From an uncultured Flavobacteriales bacterium (GTDB lineage: Bacteria > Bacteroidota > Bacteroidia > Flavobacteriales > BACL11): a stretch of DNA of 35,098 bases. This document shows, one piece after another, positions 7,602 through 18,000 of the stretch. Position numbers and translations under genes: made by a program. The DNA lies in contig CAJQJY010000018.1 of assembly GCA_905478765.1 (NCBI GenBank), positions 1 through 35,098 on the forward strand, written 5' to 3'. How positions within the stretch are numbered: position 1 is the first letter of the stretch; every line of letters starts with the position of its first letter. Under the pieces are notes generated by a model. It was not told where the DNA came from. It was given only the letters and a program-made list of their open reading frames with translations, and did not search any database.

Positions 7602-7626
7602 TATTACTATTGAATTAATAGTAATA
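7602..7626. promoter_or_regulatory. Operator-like palindrome (10-bp arms, 5-bp spacer)
   Basis: TATTACTATT and AATAGTAATA form perfect 10-bp inverted arms around GAATT. The site begins 2 bp upstream of the TATCTTTG element, so a bound dimeric regulator would sit over the -33 region. The dyad size fits MarR-, PadR-, TetR- or ArsR-type dimers; the actual regulator is unknown. Confidence 0.55.
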
Positions 7627-7712
7627 ATACGTGAGATGATAAAGATATTTGTTTTGACTACGCAAACTCTACTACCCTTGATGTTAAAGGCGATAAATGA
7701 TCTTTGTTAATA

Positions 7713-7775
7713 ATTAGCGGTAAGATCATTAAACATAAAAAATTTAATTGATTTTCAGAGTAAGGAGTTGTTTTT
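7713..7775 (+). repeat. Intergenic repeat family, copy E (partial)
   Basis: Partial copy: AGCGGTAAGATCATTAAA, AAATTTAATTGATTTTC, AGAGTAAGGAGTTGTTTTT line up with the second half of copy B and with the end of copy A (AATGAGTTGTTTTTTTT). It lies in the 353-bp gap between the umuC stop and the membrane-protein operon. Confidence 0.45.
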
Positions 7776-7835
7776 AAAAATAACCTTAACTATCCTCCAA
7801 ATCCTGGTCCTGTACTCATAAGTCCAATTAATAAG

Positions 7836-7890
7836 CATCAAGAATTAATTTGATTTTCTGAGTAGTCTTTTATTTTATAAAATAATTATT
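7836..7890 (+). repeat. Intergenic repeat family, copy F (3' half)
   Basis: AGAATTAATTTGATTTTCTGAG followed by TTATTTTATAAAATAATTA is close to the 3' half of copy B (AAATTAATTTGATTATCTGAG, ACTTATTTTATAAAAAATTA). It ends 27 bp before the stop codon of umuC. The rest of the 7564-7916 gap shows only the promoter region and unassigned AT-rich DNA. Confidence 0.6.
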
Positions 7891-7916
7891 ATATAGCTAT
7901 TCTATTGCCTGCTGAT

Positions 7917-9167
7917 CTAAATTATTACCTCTAAAATATCAGTAAAACGTGTAGTATAGCAAGGAGATAGTTTTTCTTGTTTCAATTTCCACTTCCTACC
8001 AGTCCCCTGTACGGCTAAGTAAACTTTATTCTTTCCCATCAAAGAATTAATTTTATCGACTACTCTATTAATATTCTTACGTTTTTTTCTATCTAAAGCA
8101 TCAAAAATACTTAATTGTATTTCCTCCTGAGGAACAGCTCTTCCAACAATTACTCCTGCTTTCTTATAAATGTATTCATCTCTATAAATACTTTCTAAAC
8201 CTTTAATAGCAATTTTAACTATCTCCATACTATCATTAGTAGGAACTTCTAATTGAATCATTTTATAAGGGTTATATTGTTTAGCTTGTGGCTTAAAAGG
8301 ATTAGTGCTTAAAAAAACACTAACAGTAGTGCAACAACTTTTTTCTTTCCTTAATTTAGTAGCACAAGTATTAGCGTGAGAACCTATCGCTTCTTTTAAT
8401 TTTGAGAGTTCTTTAATCTCAGTTCCAAAGGAACGAGCAGTACAGATATTCTTTTTTCTCTTTCTTGTTACTTCAATAGGATAACATACCTCTCCATAAA
8501 GTTCCTTTTGCAACCTAACTCCATTTACTGATAAGTGTCTTCTTATCCAATTACTATCACATTCTCTGAATTGTAAAGCAGTATGAATACCCACAGCCTT
8601 TAACTTCTTGGTATTCTTTCTGCCAATTCCCCATAAATCCTCAACCTTAAACACATTTAAAGCCCTTTTGATTAAATCTTCGTCATCAAACATAAAAACA
8701 CCTGCCTTAGTATATTTCTTTGCTATGTGCCCTGCAACTTTTGCTAAAACCTTAGTTGGGGCAATACCAACTGACACAGGAATACCAGTCCATTGCTGTA
8801 CTTTTTTCTTTATAGCAACTCCCCTTTCTTTGGATGCGTAATCCGTAAGATCCAAAAAGGCTTCATCAATAGAATAGATTTCTATCTTATCCACCTCAGC
8901 ACTCATTACATTCATTACCCTTTTGGATAAATCACCATACAATGCAAAATTGGTAGAAAATACATTAATCTTATATTTTTCAATAAGATTTTTGAGTTTA
9001 AAAGCAGGTTCTCCCATCTTTATCCCTAATGCTTTTGCTTCATTACTTCTTGCAATTACACAACCATCATTATTAGAAAGTACTATAACAGGCTTATTCT
9101 CAATCTTTGGATTAAATACTCTTTCACAAGAGGCATAGAAATTATTACAATCAACCAAAGCAATCAT
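7917..9167 (-). CDS. umuC: UmuC-like Y-family DNA polymerase (Pol V catalytic subunit)
   Basis: A 416-residue protein matching UmuC over its full length. The palm/finger motifs are intact: [16 protein letters not shown] with catalytic D6, [26 protein letters not shown], and [10 protein letters not shown] with catalytic D101-E102. A helix-hairpin-helix region ([16 protein letters not shown]) and the little-finger region follow ([17 protein letters not shown]). The enzyme performs error-prone translesion synthesis on damaged DNA together with processed UmuD. It starts one nucleotide after the umuD stop, so the two are translated as a unit. Confidence 0.96.
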   Translation of the reverse strand: MIALVDCNNFYASCERVFNPKIENKPVIVLSNNDGCVIARSNEAKALGIKMGEPAFKLKNLIEKYKINVFSTNFALYGDLSKRVMNVMSAEVDKIEIYSIDEAFLDLTDYASKERGVAIKKKVQQWTGIPVSVGIAPTKVLAKVAGHIAKKYTKAGVFMFDDEDLIKRALNVFKVEDLWGIGRKNTKKLKAVGIHTALQFRECDSNWIRRHLSVNGVRLQKELYGEVCYPIEVTRKRKKNICTARSFGTEIKELSKLKEAIGSHANTCATKLRKEKSCCTTVSVFLSTNPFKPQAKQYNPYKMIQLEVPTNDSMEIVKIAIKGLESIYRDEYIYKKAGVIVGRAVPQEEIQLSIFDALDRKKRKNINRVVDKINSLMGKNKVYLAVQGTGRKWKLKQEKLSPCYTTRFTDILEVII

Positions 9168-9168
9168 A

Positions 9169-9621
9169 CTACACTGCTTTATGTATTATATAAGTAACTA
9201 CTCCCCAAACTTGAAAGTCCATTTCCTCTGTAATTTTGATGGGAGAAAAATTACTATTTTCTGGCATTAAATAAAGAGCATCATCATTTACATTCACTCT
9301 TTTTACAGTGAACTCCCCATCAATAACTGCCAGTACAATACTTCTGTTTTGTGGTTCTAATGATTTATCAACTATCATAATATCTCCACTTTGGATTCCT
9401 GCATCTTTCATACTCTCTCCTATTGCTTTTACACAAAAAGTAGCAGAAGGATTTTGAACTAAATGGTCATTCAGATTTAAATCCATATCCATATGGTCTT
9501 CAGCAGGAGAAGGAAATCCTGCCTGCACAGCATCAGAAAACATTGGGATAGATGAAAAAGCATCTTCATCAACTGCAAAGAAATCTAAAGTATCAGTATG
9601 TTTAAGGTGTTTTAGTTTCAT
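9169..9621 (-). CDS. umuD: UmuD-like S24 self-cleaving protein
   Basis: A 150-residue S24-family (LexA/UmuD) protein without a DNA-binding domain. The cleavage site is A34-G35 in [10 protein letters not shown]. The serine-lysine dyad is S70 ([10 protein letters not shown]) and K107 (FTVKRV). In the known system RecA filaments stimulate self-cleavage and the product binds UmuC to form Pol V. The region after the cleavage site is unusually acidic ([12 protein letters not shown]). I found no LexA-type operator upstream that I can defend. Confidence 0.93.
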   Translation of the reverse strand: MKLKHLKHTDTLDFFAVDEDAFSSIPMFSDAVQAGFPSPAEDHMDMDLNLNDHLVQNPSATFCVKAIGESMKDAGIQSGDIMIVDKSLEPQNRSIVLAVIDGEFTVKRVNVNDDALYLMPENSNFSPIKITEEMDFQVWGVVTYIIHKAV

Positions 9622-9708
9622 TAATTTTAATTGAAATTTGAGTTGTTAAAATTAATAAAATCAAGCATCAGAAAACAGGATGTTAGTAAAAAAATTGGAC
9701 TAGTAAAA

Positions 9709-9900
9709 TTATATTATACAATCATCTAGTAACGCTTGGTATTCTTCAAATTTATGTTTTCTAATTGGCCTAAGATTAGGGTCTGTATTAAAATATAGTA
9801 ATAAACATGGAGATATATCCTTATATTTATCTACATATTCATACTTAACTAATTCACGATTCCTAATACGTTGTTTTATTTTGTTATGATATGGATACAT
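9709..9900 (-). CDS. Small 63-residue protein upstream of umuDC
   Basis: The protein is basic at the N-terminus (MYPYHNKIKQRIRNREL) and has a central hydrophobic strand (CLLLYFNT) and a positively charged then acidic end (RPIRKHKFEEYQALL). There is no signal peptide or membrane segment, so it is likely cytoplasmic. I cannot name a family. It lies on the same strand 87 nt before umuD, which suggests a role in or co-regulation with the damage response. A TATATTTG element (9905-9912) lies only 4 nt before the ATG, so the transcript might be leaderless or the box may be chance. Residue composition looks like a real gene and not like shadow ORFs. Confidence 0.65.
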   Translation of the reverse strand: MYPYHNKIKQRIRNRELVKYEYVDKYKDISPCLLLYFNTDPNLRPIRKHKFEEYQALLDDCII

Positions 9901-9955
9901 AAAAACAAATATATATAAAATTTATAGGATATTTTATAGAAAAAAAGTCGGGTTA

Positions 9956-10017
9956 GCAGTACTATATTCTACTAAGTATGACAACTCAAAAGTTAATCGA
10001 ATAGGTCATTCGCTATT
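9956..10017 (+). repeat. Possible intergenic repeat family, copy G (diverged)
   Basis: TAGCAGTACTATATTCTACT, then AAAAGTTAATCGA and GGTCATTCGCTATTTTAT line up loosely with the second half of copy B. The similarity is weak and was judged by eye. It fills much of the 232-bp gap between the 63-residue gene and the SprF-like gene. Confidence 0.3.
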
Positions 10018-10132
10018 TTATGCATCTGAGTTACACAAATTTGGAATTGGCTGAAACTTTAGGAATGAGACATCAATATATAAAAGCTAGAGATACTCTT
10101 TCTTAAAAAATTTTATTGCCAAATATCCAATC

Positions 10133-12001
10133 TTATTTAGGATCTAAAATCCAGCTTCCTTTTCCATATGCGTTTCTAAACTGCTCCGCATCTACCCTAT
10201 ATTTAGAGCTAAATGCAAACACATAATACTTCCCATTTACTAATGTATATTCCAAATCAGCATCATTGCTATAAGTATAATCAATAGCATTACTAGCATC
10301 AGTAAATACTTGCACAATTACTAAATACATTCCTTCAATTGGGTTTTTGCTAATAACTGTAGGACTTTCAGCTTTAGCTGATGTAGTCTCTACCTCATTA
10401 ACTACAATAGTATCAGAAACTACTACCTTAGTTTCAATAACAGTATCTTTAATAATTATTGGTTGTTGTACAATAACTTCATCATAATCAAGAATATCTA
10501 CTACATTATTATTAATAGTATTTAGCAATGAGTCATACTCTTCTTGTAAATCCTCAGCTGAAGAATCATCATAAAGGTGGTATTTAATATCAAACTCCAC
10601 CCTTCTATTGTCAGCTCTTTCCTGCTCAGTTGTATTTTTGTTTAATGGTGTGTCTTCACCATAAAAATCAATAATTAATCTTCCTTTATTAATACCTCTA
10701 CTAATAAAGAAGTTTTGTACAGCTTTAGCTCTCCTAGCTGATAAACTTAGATTATAAGATGCAGTTCCTTCTGAAGAAGCATGCCCTTTAATAAGTAAAT
10801 ATATTTTAGGGTTCTTGTGCATTAATAACGTTAAGTCTGTTAAAGTGATATAAGATTCCTGTTTAATTAGATCTTTATCAAAATCAAAGTTTAGATCTCC
10901 TAACGCTCTAGTAAGTATTAAATACTCAGCTGTAGATAACTCAGGACAGCCTTGCGAATTCGCATTACCAAATAAATGGGGACATAAATCAAATTTATCA
11001 GGTATTCCATCTTTATCAAAATCAGGGCAACCATTAGCACCTTTATAACCAGCAACATCAGGGCATAAATCCACATTATCATCTACTCCATCTTTATCCT
11101 TGTCTTTAATTTCAACTTCTATAATCTCCTCTTCTCTATTTCTTTCTTCTAACTCAGAATCTGGGATAAAATCGTGACCAAAAGTAAGCTCATGCGAGCC
11201 ATTGCTATAATCAGCAACCTCATTAGTAGAAATATCTAATGAATAAACTGATAAAAGTTTACCAAAGTCAATTCCTACATAAATTGTAGGTCCGAAATCT
11301 TGCCTATATGAAGTTCCGAACCACAACTTGTTTTTTAACTTAAAGTTAATGTTTGCATCAATTTGATTATGGTTAGCAGTGGTTTTAACTAATATAGAAG
11401 GATAAGCAGTCCAATCATCACTTAATTTTTTAGTGTAAGAAATCATACTATAAAGATGCCTATCCACTATATTATCAGCTGACTCTGAAAGCTCCATATT
11501 AGTTGCTAATAAACCAGGTATTGATATTCCTATTTTTAACTCATTAAACGTGTAATACATTCCAAAGTTAAATTCAGGGATTACATCATCATTTGATAAA
11601 AGTGCAGGATCATCAAGTGCTGATAAGTTAATTTTTGAAGCCCCACCAGAAATTCCAAAATAGAGATTAGAAGTTTTAAACTTCACTTTATGAGAGTAAC
11701 TAATTGCAGCACCTGATTTATTGAAAGCACCACCAGTTTTATCATTAAAAACAGTAATTCCCAAACCATTAACTCCAAAACCCTTATTAATTGTTAAAAT
11801 TTGAGTGCTAATTGGATTATCAGTTAATCCCACCCATTGTTCCCTAAATGAAGCTCTAGCTCTATAAAAATTGTTTTCACCGCTAGCTGCAGGATTAATT
11901 GTTGGATAATTAAACTGGTATTGCGACTGCAATGGAAATTGCTGAGCAAAACCAATTGTTACAAATACACTTACTAAAATTAATAAACTTATCTTTTTCA
12001 T
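10133..12001 (-). CDS. PorP/SprF-family T9SS protein fused to TSP3, OmpA and SPOR-like domains
   Basis: A 622-residue protein. Signal peptide 1-19. Residues ~20-280 form a PorP/SprF-type outer-membrane barrel (YQFNYPTINPAASGENNFYRARASFREQWVGL is the family's usual start). Residues ~302-355 hold two calcium-binding TSP3-type repeats (DKDGVDDNVDLCPDVAG, DKDGIPDKFDLCP). Residues ~367-475 are an OmpA C-terminal domain (LIKGHASSEGTASYNLSLS, RRAKAV, ADNRRVEFDI). The last ~70 residues (GMYLVIVQVFTDASNAIDY…YYVFAFSS) resemble a SPOR-type peptidoglycan-binding fold. It starts 4 nt after the giant SprB-like gene, as sprF follows sprB in gliding bacteria, so it likely supports export or attachment of that adhesin. 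The Asp normally found in the OmpA 'GHTD' motif is Ser here. Confidence 0.88.
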   Translation of the reverse strand: MKKISLLILVSVFVTIGFAQQFPLQSQYQFNYPTINPAASGENNFYRARASFREQWVGLTDNPISTQILTINKGFGVNGLGITVFNDKTGGAFNKSGAAISYSHKVKFKTSNLYFGISGGASKINLSALDDPALLSNDDVIPEFNFGMYYTFNELKIGISIPGLLATNMELSESADNIVDRHLYSMISYTKKLSDDWTAYPSILVKTTANHNQIDANINFKLKNKLWFGTSYRQDFGPTIYVGIDFGKLLSVYSLDISTNEVADYSNGSHELTFGHDFIPDSELEERNREEEIIEVEIKDKDKDGVDDNVDLCPDVAGYKGANGCPDFDKDGIPDKFDLCPHLFGNANSQGCPELSTAEYLILTRALGDLNFDFDKDLIKQESYITLTDLTLLMHKNPKIYLLIKGHASSEGTASYNLSLSARRAKAVQNFFISRGINKGRLIIDFYGEDTPLNKNTTEQERADNRRVEFDIKYHLYDDSSAEDLQEEYDSLLNTINNNVVDILDYDEVIVQQPIIIKDTVIETKVVVSDTIVVNEVETTSAKAESPTVISKNPIEGMYLVIVQVFTDASNAIDYTYSNDADLEYTLVNGKYYVFAFSSKYRVDAEQFRNAYGKGSWILDPK

Positions 12002-12005
12002 ATTC

Positions 12006-15000
12006 TTATCTTATTAATGTAATTACCCCTGTTCTACCCGGATAATTATTATCTTTAAATTTAATGATGTAGTAGTAGTCAGTTGAAGAAAGCTTATTGC
12101 CATTAGTACTTAATCCATCCCACTCAAAAACTAAACTATTACCTGAGTAATAAAACTCTCGTTCTCCCCATCTATTCAATATTATCACCTCAATTTCTGT
12201 GTCAAAATCATAAATCGGATGCCAATTATCGTTAGTGCCATCACTATTAGGTGAAATAATAATTGGTTCGTCAATGCAATCATAGCCCCCTACATAATCA
12301 ACATTTATAGTATCAACTAAAGTACAGCCATTATCATCTATTAAACTAATTGTATGCAATGAAGCTGATAAATTATTTATTATATAACTACTAACAACAT
12401 CATTAGCTAAAACAATACCATCTACCGATAATTCATAAGGAGGATAGCTACCACTAATAGAATAAATTTCAATACTACCATCAATTACAGACAAACAACT
12501 TGCATCATACACTGAGTATTCAAACAATTCATCTATTGTAAACGAATCCACTTTAGTACATCCAAGCTCATCAATTACAGTTACATTATATGTTCCTGGA
12601 GTTAAATTGTCAATAAATACTGAGTCCACTTGATTTTCCCAGAAGATATTATAAATCCCAACTGCATCAACAACATCAACTGCCAATGTTCCATAACAAG
12701 ATTGCTCTTGGTTAATACTTATTTCATTTGGAGATTGAATTGTTACGGGAAAAGAAATAATACAATTATTCAAATCATTTATAATAAACTCATATTCACC
12801 AGCACTTAAGCCATTAACAGCTGCTGTACTGCCAACTATATTACTATTCATATCTAATAATTGATACTCATAAGGTATATTTCCACCTTCAACCTCAACA
12901 ACTATTACTCCATCAGAATACCCATAACAAGTAGCACTTACAGAAGTTATATTACTAGTCTGTAATTCTAAAGGATTTGTTAAATTGATAAAATTACTCT
13001 CAACACATCCATTTGCATCGATTACAAATAAAGTATCACTTCCTGCAGACAAACCTGAAATAATAATTGAATCGGTAGTTGGGTATGAATTAACACCACT
13101 ACCATATATTGCTTCATAAGGTAGTGTACCTCCATTTATCTCCAAAGTAACAATCCCATTTACATCATTATAACATAATGGATTAACAGCCGAAACAACA
13201 TAAGATAATGGAGATGGTTCAGTTATTTGCAAAGTGTCATAAGTTGTACATGAGTTATTATCCGTTACAGTTATGATGTAATCACCAATTCCTAAATCAG
13301 TAATAGAACCAAGATTTGAACTATATGAATTAGGTCCTTGCCAAATTACATTATAAGGCAATACTCCTCCTATTGTTGTATTTATAAGACTTCCATCAGA
13401 AAGGCCATAACAAGAAATATTAGTTTGATTTATATTGCTGATTAGTTGTTCTGGCTCGCTAATTATAATTGTATCATAAACCGTACAAAGTGCCGCATCA
13501 GTTATAGCAACAATAAAAGTATCAGCAATTAATGTAGTTACATTTGGTGTAGTTTGCATATTTACATCATTCCATAAATAAGAATAAGGTTGAGCACCAC
13601 CATTCACGAAAACACTTGCAAAACCATTATCACCTCCATTACAACTTACATCAGTTGTTACAACATTAATAATTGATAAGCTAGTAGCGGATTCAATAAT
13701 TTGAACTGTATCGGTTATCTCACATCCATTTGCATCTGTAATAATACACCAATATTCACCAGAAGCTAAACCTTGAATACTTGCAGTGGAATTTCCATTA
13801 TTCCATAAATAAGAATAAGGTGACGTACCACCAGTTGGGTTTGCTGTTGCCGTACCATCTGAAGAACCTGTACAGCTAATTGTAGTTGTAGAAATATTAG
13901 AAAACATTACAAAATCAGGTACTATTGTAATAGTATCTGTTCCTGTACAACCGTTAAAATCCGTTACTTCTATAAAATATAAACCTTCAGATAAACCAGC
14001 AATACTATCATTTACCCCTAAGTTACTCCATAAATATGAATAACTTCCAGCACCACCTTGAACTATTGAAGCTAAAGCTCCATCATTTGCACCACTACAA
14101 GTAACAGTGTTTAATATTGTAATGTTTGGATCTAATTCATCAGGTGCAATTATTTCTACACTATCAATCAAAATACATTCATTTGCATCTTGTGAATATA
14201 CTGTATACCATCCAGAACCTACATTTAAAAAAGTAGAGTCAGCTAACCAAAAGCTCCCATCTGCAGAATAAGTATATGGAGCATTACCACCATTTGCTGA
14301 TACATTAACAGAACCATCTGTACTATTATTACAACTTACATTAAAACCATTATAATCTGACATTGTAAAGTTTATTGATAAAGCATCTGGCTCAGAGACA
14401 GTTACTGGAATTCCTGTAATACTACAGCCATTTGCATCAGTAATTGTCACATAATAAGTTGTCGATGCATTTAAACCAGTACTTGTAGCAGTTGTAGAAC
14501 CTGAACCTGACCAAATATAGGAGTAAGGGGCATTTCCACCAGTTGGTGCAGCTGTTGCACTCCCATCAGAAGATCCATTGCATAGCGTAGAAGCTGTTGT
14601 AATATTTGATATTATTGAGTCTGGGGATGATAAGGAAACTGTTGCAGTATCAAAACAACCATAAATATCAGTAACTACTACACTATAAATTGATGCACCT
14701 AAGTTTAGTGCAAAACTATCTGTAGAAATTGTATTATTTAATGAATCTAACCAATTATAACTATATGGTTGACTTCCTCCTATTGCAGTGACATTAACAC
14801 TACCGTTTGAATACCCTACACATGTTGGGTCGGCAAGTACAGCAGTATTTAATGTAATTGTATTAGGTTGTTCAACAGAAAATGTAATTTGGTTTACTAA
14901 TGTTGCACAACCCGTATTATCAGTAACAGTTACATTGTATGATCCGCTTTGTAATCCTGTAATAGAATTGAGAATTGTATTATCAAACCACAAAACATTA

Positions 15001-18000
15001 TATGTTCCACTTCCTCCTGATGGATTTACAATTGCTGAACCATCAAAAGTCCCATTACAACTTACATTTGTTATACTAATGTTTGCTAATATCTCAGATG
15101 GCTCATTTATAGTAGTTGTAAAAAAATCAGCACATCCGTTTGCGTCTGTTACAGTACAACTATAATTGCCCGAAACTAAAGCTGTTGCTTGTTGCATTAT
15201 TTGTCCATCAGACCATAAATAAGTATAAGGTGCTGTCCCTCCTGTTGGAAAAATTTGAGCAGTTCCATCTGAGAAACTATAGCAACTAGCATCAGAATTC
15301 GTAAAAGTAGCAGCTAAATTAAAATTAGGCTCAGTTATTACAACTAAATCCTGTCCGGATAAAGGGTTACAACCAAATGCATCAGTTATTAAAACATAGT
15401 GATTTCCTGCATCCAATGATGTAACTGTTTGAGTAATTAATCCACTAGGAGACCAGTTATATGTATATGGAGCAGTTCCACCATTAATATTAACTGTAGC
15501 AGTACCATCATCATTACCTAAACATGAAACATTAGTTGATGTAATAGTAGTTGTTATATCTACAGGTTCTGAAATACTAAAAATCTGATTAATAGAACAA
15601 CTATTAGCATCAGTAAGTATAAATGAATAAATGCCGGCAGATAAACTATTAGGGTTTGGTAAACCAATAATACTATATCCGGGCGTTCCACCTTCAGGTG
15701 TAATAGTTACAGTCCCATCAGTACCACCAAAACATGTTGCTGCTGTAGTAATAGTATTTGCAATTAAAGCATCCGGCTCAGTAATTGTTATGTTTACTAA
15801 ATCCACACATCCGTATTGATCACTTACTTGTAGCGCATAACTACCTACCGATAATGATACTGATGATGAACTAAAGCTATTGTAAATAATTGCATTAGTA
15901 TTTAAGTTAGTAATAGTATTAGTATAAGTCCCTCCACCTCCTGAGTTTGTCCAAATAACATTTCCATTATCCCCAAAACAATCAGGCTGACTTATTGAAC
16001 TATTAATTATTACATTACAACTAGCTTCACTAATTAAAGTAGATTGACTGGAACTACATCCATTCGCGTCAGTTATAGTTAAAATATAAGTACCAGCATT
16101 AAGATTCGTAATATTCTGAGATATTGCAGTAAATCCATTAGGACCTGACCAATTAAATGAATAAGGTGATTGTCCTCCTGAAATTGAAGTTGTACTAACC
16201 CAACCATCATTAGCACCATTCGAAGTAATATTGTTTGGATTTAATCCAAATGATATTGTTGATGGATTAACTAATAAAACAGATCCTTGATTTATACATC
16301 CGTTTATATCTGTAGCAATTAAACTGTAAGCGCCATTAGGTAAATTAGAAACTGACGGATCTGAACTAATTACAGTATTAGGATTAGTTAAATTATACCA
16401 ATTATATGTTATTGGACCAGTACCTGTAATTACAGTTGATGATAATGATCCATCGCTTGCATCAGTACAACTTACTGCAGTTTGTTGAATACTAATATTT
16501 AGAATCGGAGCGTTATTAATCTGTACATTATTAAATATAGTTTGGCAATTGTTTGCATCATATATATATGCTGTATAAATACCATTAGTTAAACTTTGTG
16601 CTGTCTGTGATGTTTGTCCGTTTGACCATCCATAAGTATATGGTAACATACCTCCAGATCCATAAATAGTAGCAGTTCCATCATTACCTGTAGCACAAGA
16701 TACTAAAGTAGTTATTACACTATCCACAATTAACTGACTTGGTTCATTTATAGTATAATTTATTATACCAGAAGAACAACCATTTATATCAGTTACAACA
16801 ATGTTATAGTTTCCTGATAATAATAAGTTAGGATCTGTAATTCCCCAATCAGTATTGTATGGGGAAGTTCCTCCTGAAATTACAACACTTGCTGTTCCTG
16901 TATTTTCATTAAAACAAAGTACATCAGTTAAAGAAAGTTCTAATTCAATTGAATCTGGTGTTGATATCTGTATATTCCAAAGATCACTACATCCTGAGGC
17001 ATCTTCAACAACTAAATCATATACACCTGAAGGAAATTGCAGTTGAGTATTTGGATAATCAAACTGAGCTCCATTAATTAAAACCGTTCCATCTGAACTA
17101 ATTAAAGTATTAGTATAAGGAGCTAATCCTCCACTATTTTGCCAATATACTGTAGCCATATCTCCATAGCATAAAGGATCAGTAAAGGTCTCTGCAATTG
17201 AAACATTACAATTTGGTTCGTTAATTACCTGACTGAAAGTCTGAGAACAACCACTTGCATCAGTAACAATAAGAATATAATGACCACTTTCTAAAGAGTT
17301 AATACTTGAATTGCTATTTGAATAATTATTTGGTCCTGACCATGAATAAGAATATGGAGGATTTCCTCCAAAAATATTAGCAGAAATATTGCCATCAGAT
17401 GCCCCATTTACAGAAATATCTGAATACGATAAAGTAGCTGTAATTGATAGTGGCTGAGTTAAATTCTGTGAAAATGTATTCGAACATCCATTTCCATCTG
17501 AAATAGTAACATAATAAGTTCCTGCAGTTAAATTCTGATTAATTGGATCATTATGCCCATCTGACCAGTTATATGAATATGGACCTGTCGTACCTGTTAC
17601 ACTATTTACTGTTATATTTCCACTAGAATCGCCATTACAAAGAATATTAGTTGGTGTTAAAACAGCACCCACCTGTATAGGCTGACCTATAGTAACAGAT
17701 AAAGATTTTGCACAACTATTACTATCCAATACCATTACACTATATGTTCCTGCTATTAAATTAATTGCTTGTTGAGTAGTTTGACCATTCGACCAGTTAT
17801 AAGTGTATGGAGCTGTACCTCCTTGAGGAATAACGTTAGCTGAACCATCATTATAACCAAAACATGAAGTTGCAACTGATGAAGATGTTAAAGTGAGTTG
17901 CTGTGGCTGATCAACTGTTCCTGTAGCATATGCAACACAACCATTATTATCAGTAATTGTGCATAAATAAGTACCGATGGGTATGTTTGTTAGTGCTTGT

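Noticed and set aside
8608-9138. Plus-strand open frames opposite umuC
   Set aside because: umuC is intact with all catalytic motifs; the antisense frames show no family features.
9619-9720. LexA/SOS box before umuD
   Set aside because: Only generic AT-rich dyads are present. There is no consensus for this group that I could apply with confidence.
14788-17046. Plus-strand open frames (14788-15165, 15631-15819, 16855-17046) inside the giant adhesin
   Set aside because: They lie opposite the repeat modules; the repeated Thr/Gly/Asn-rich codons leave the antisense frame open by composition. No signal, domain or start region supports them.
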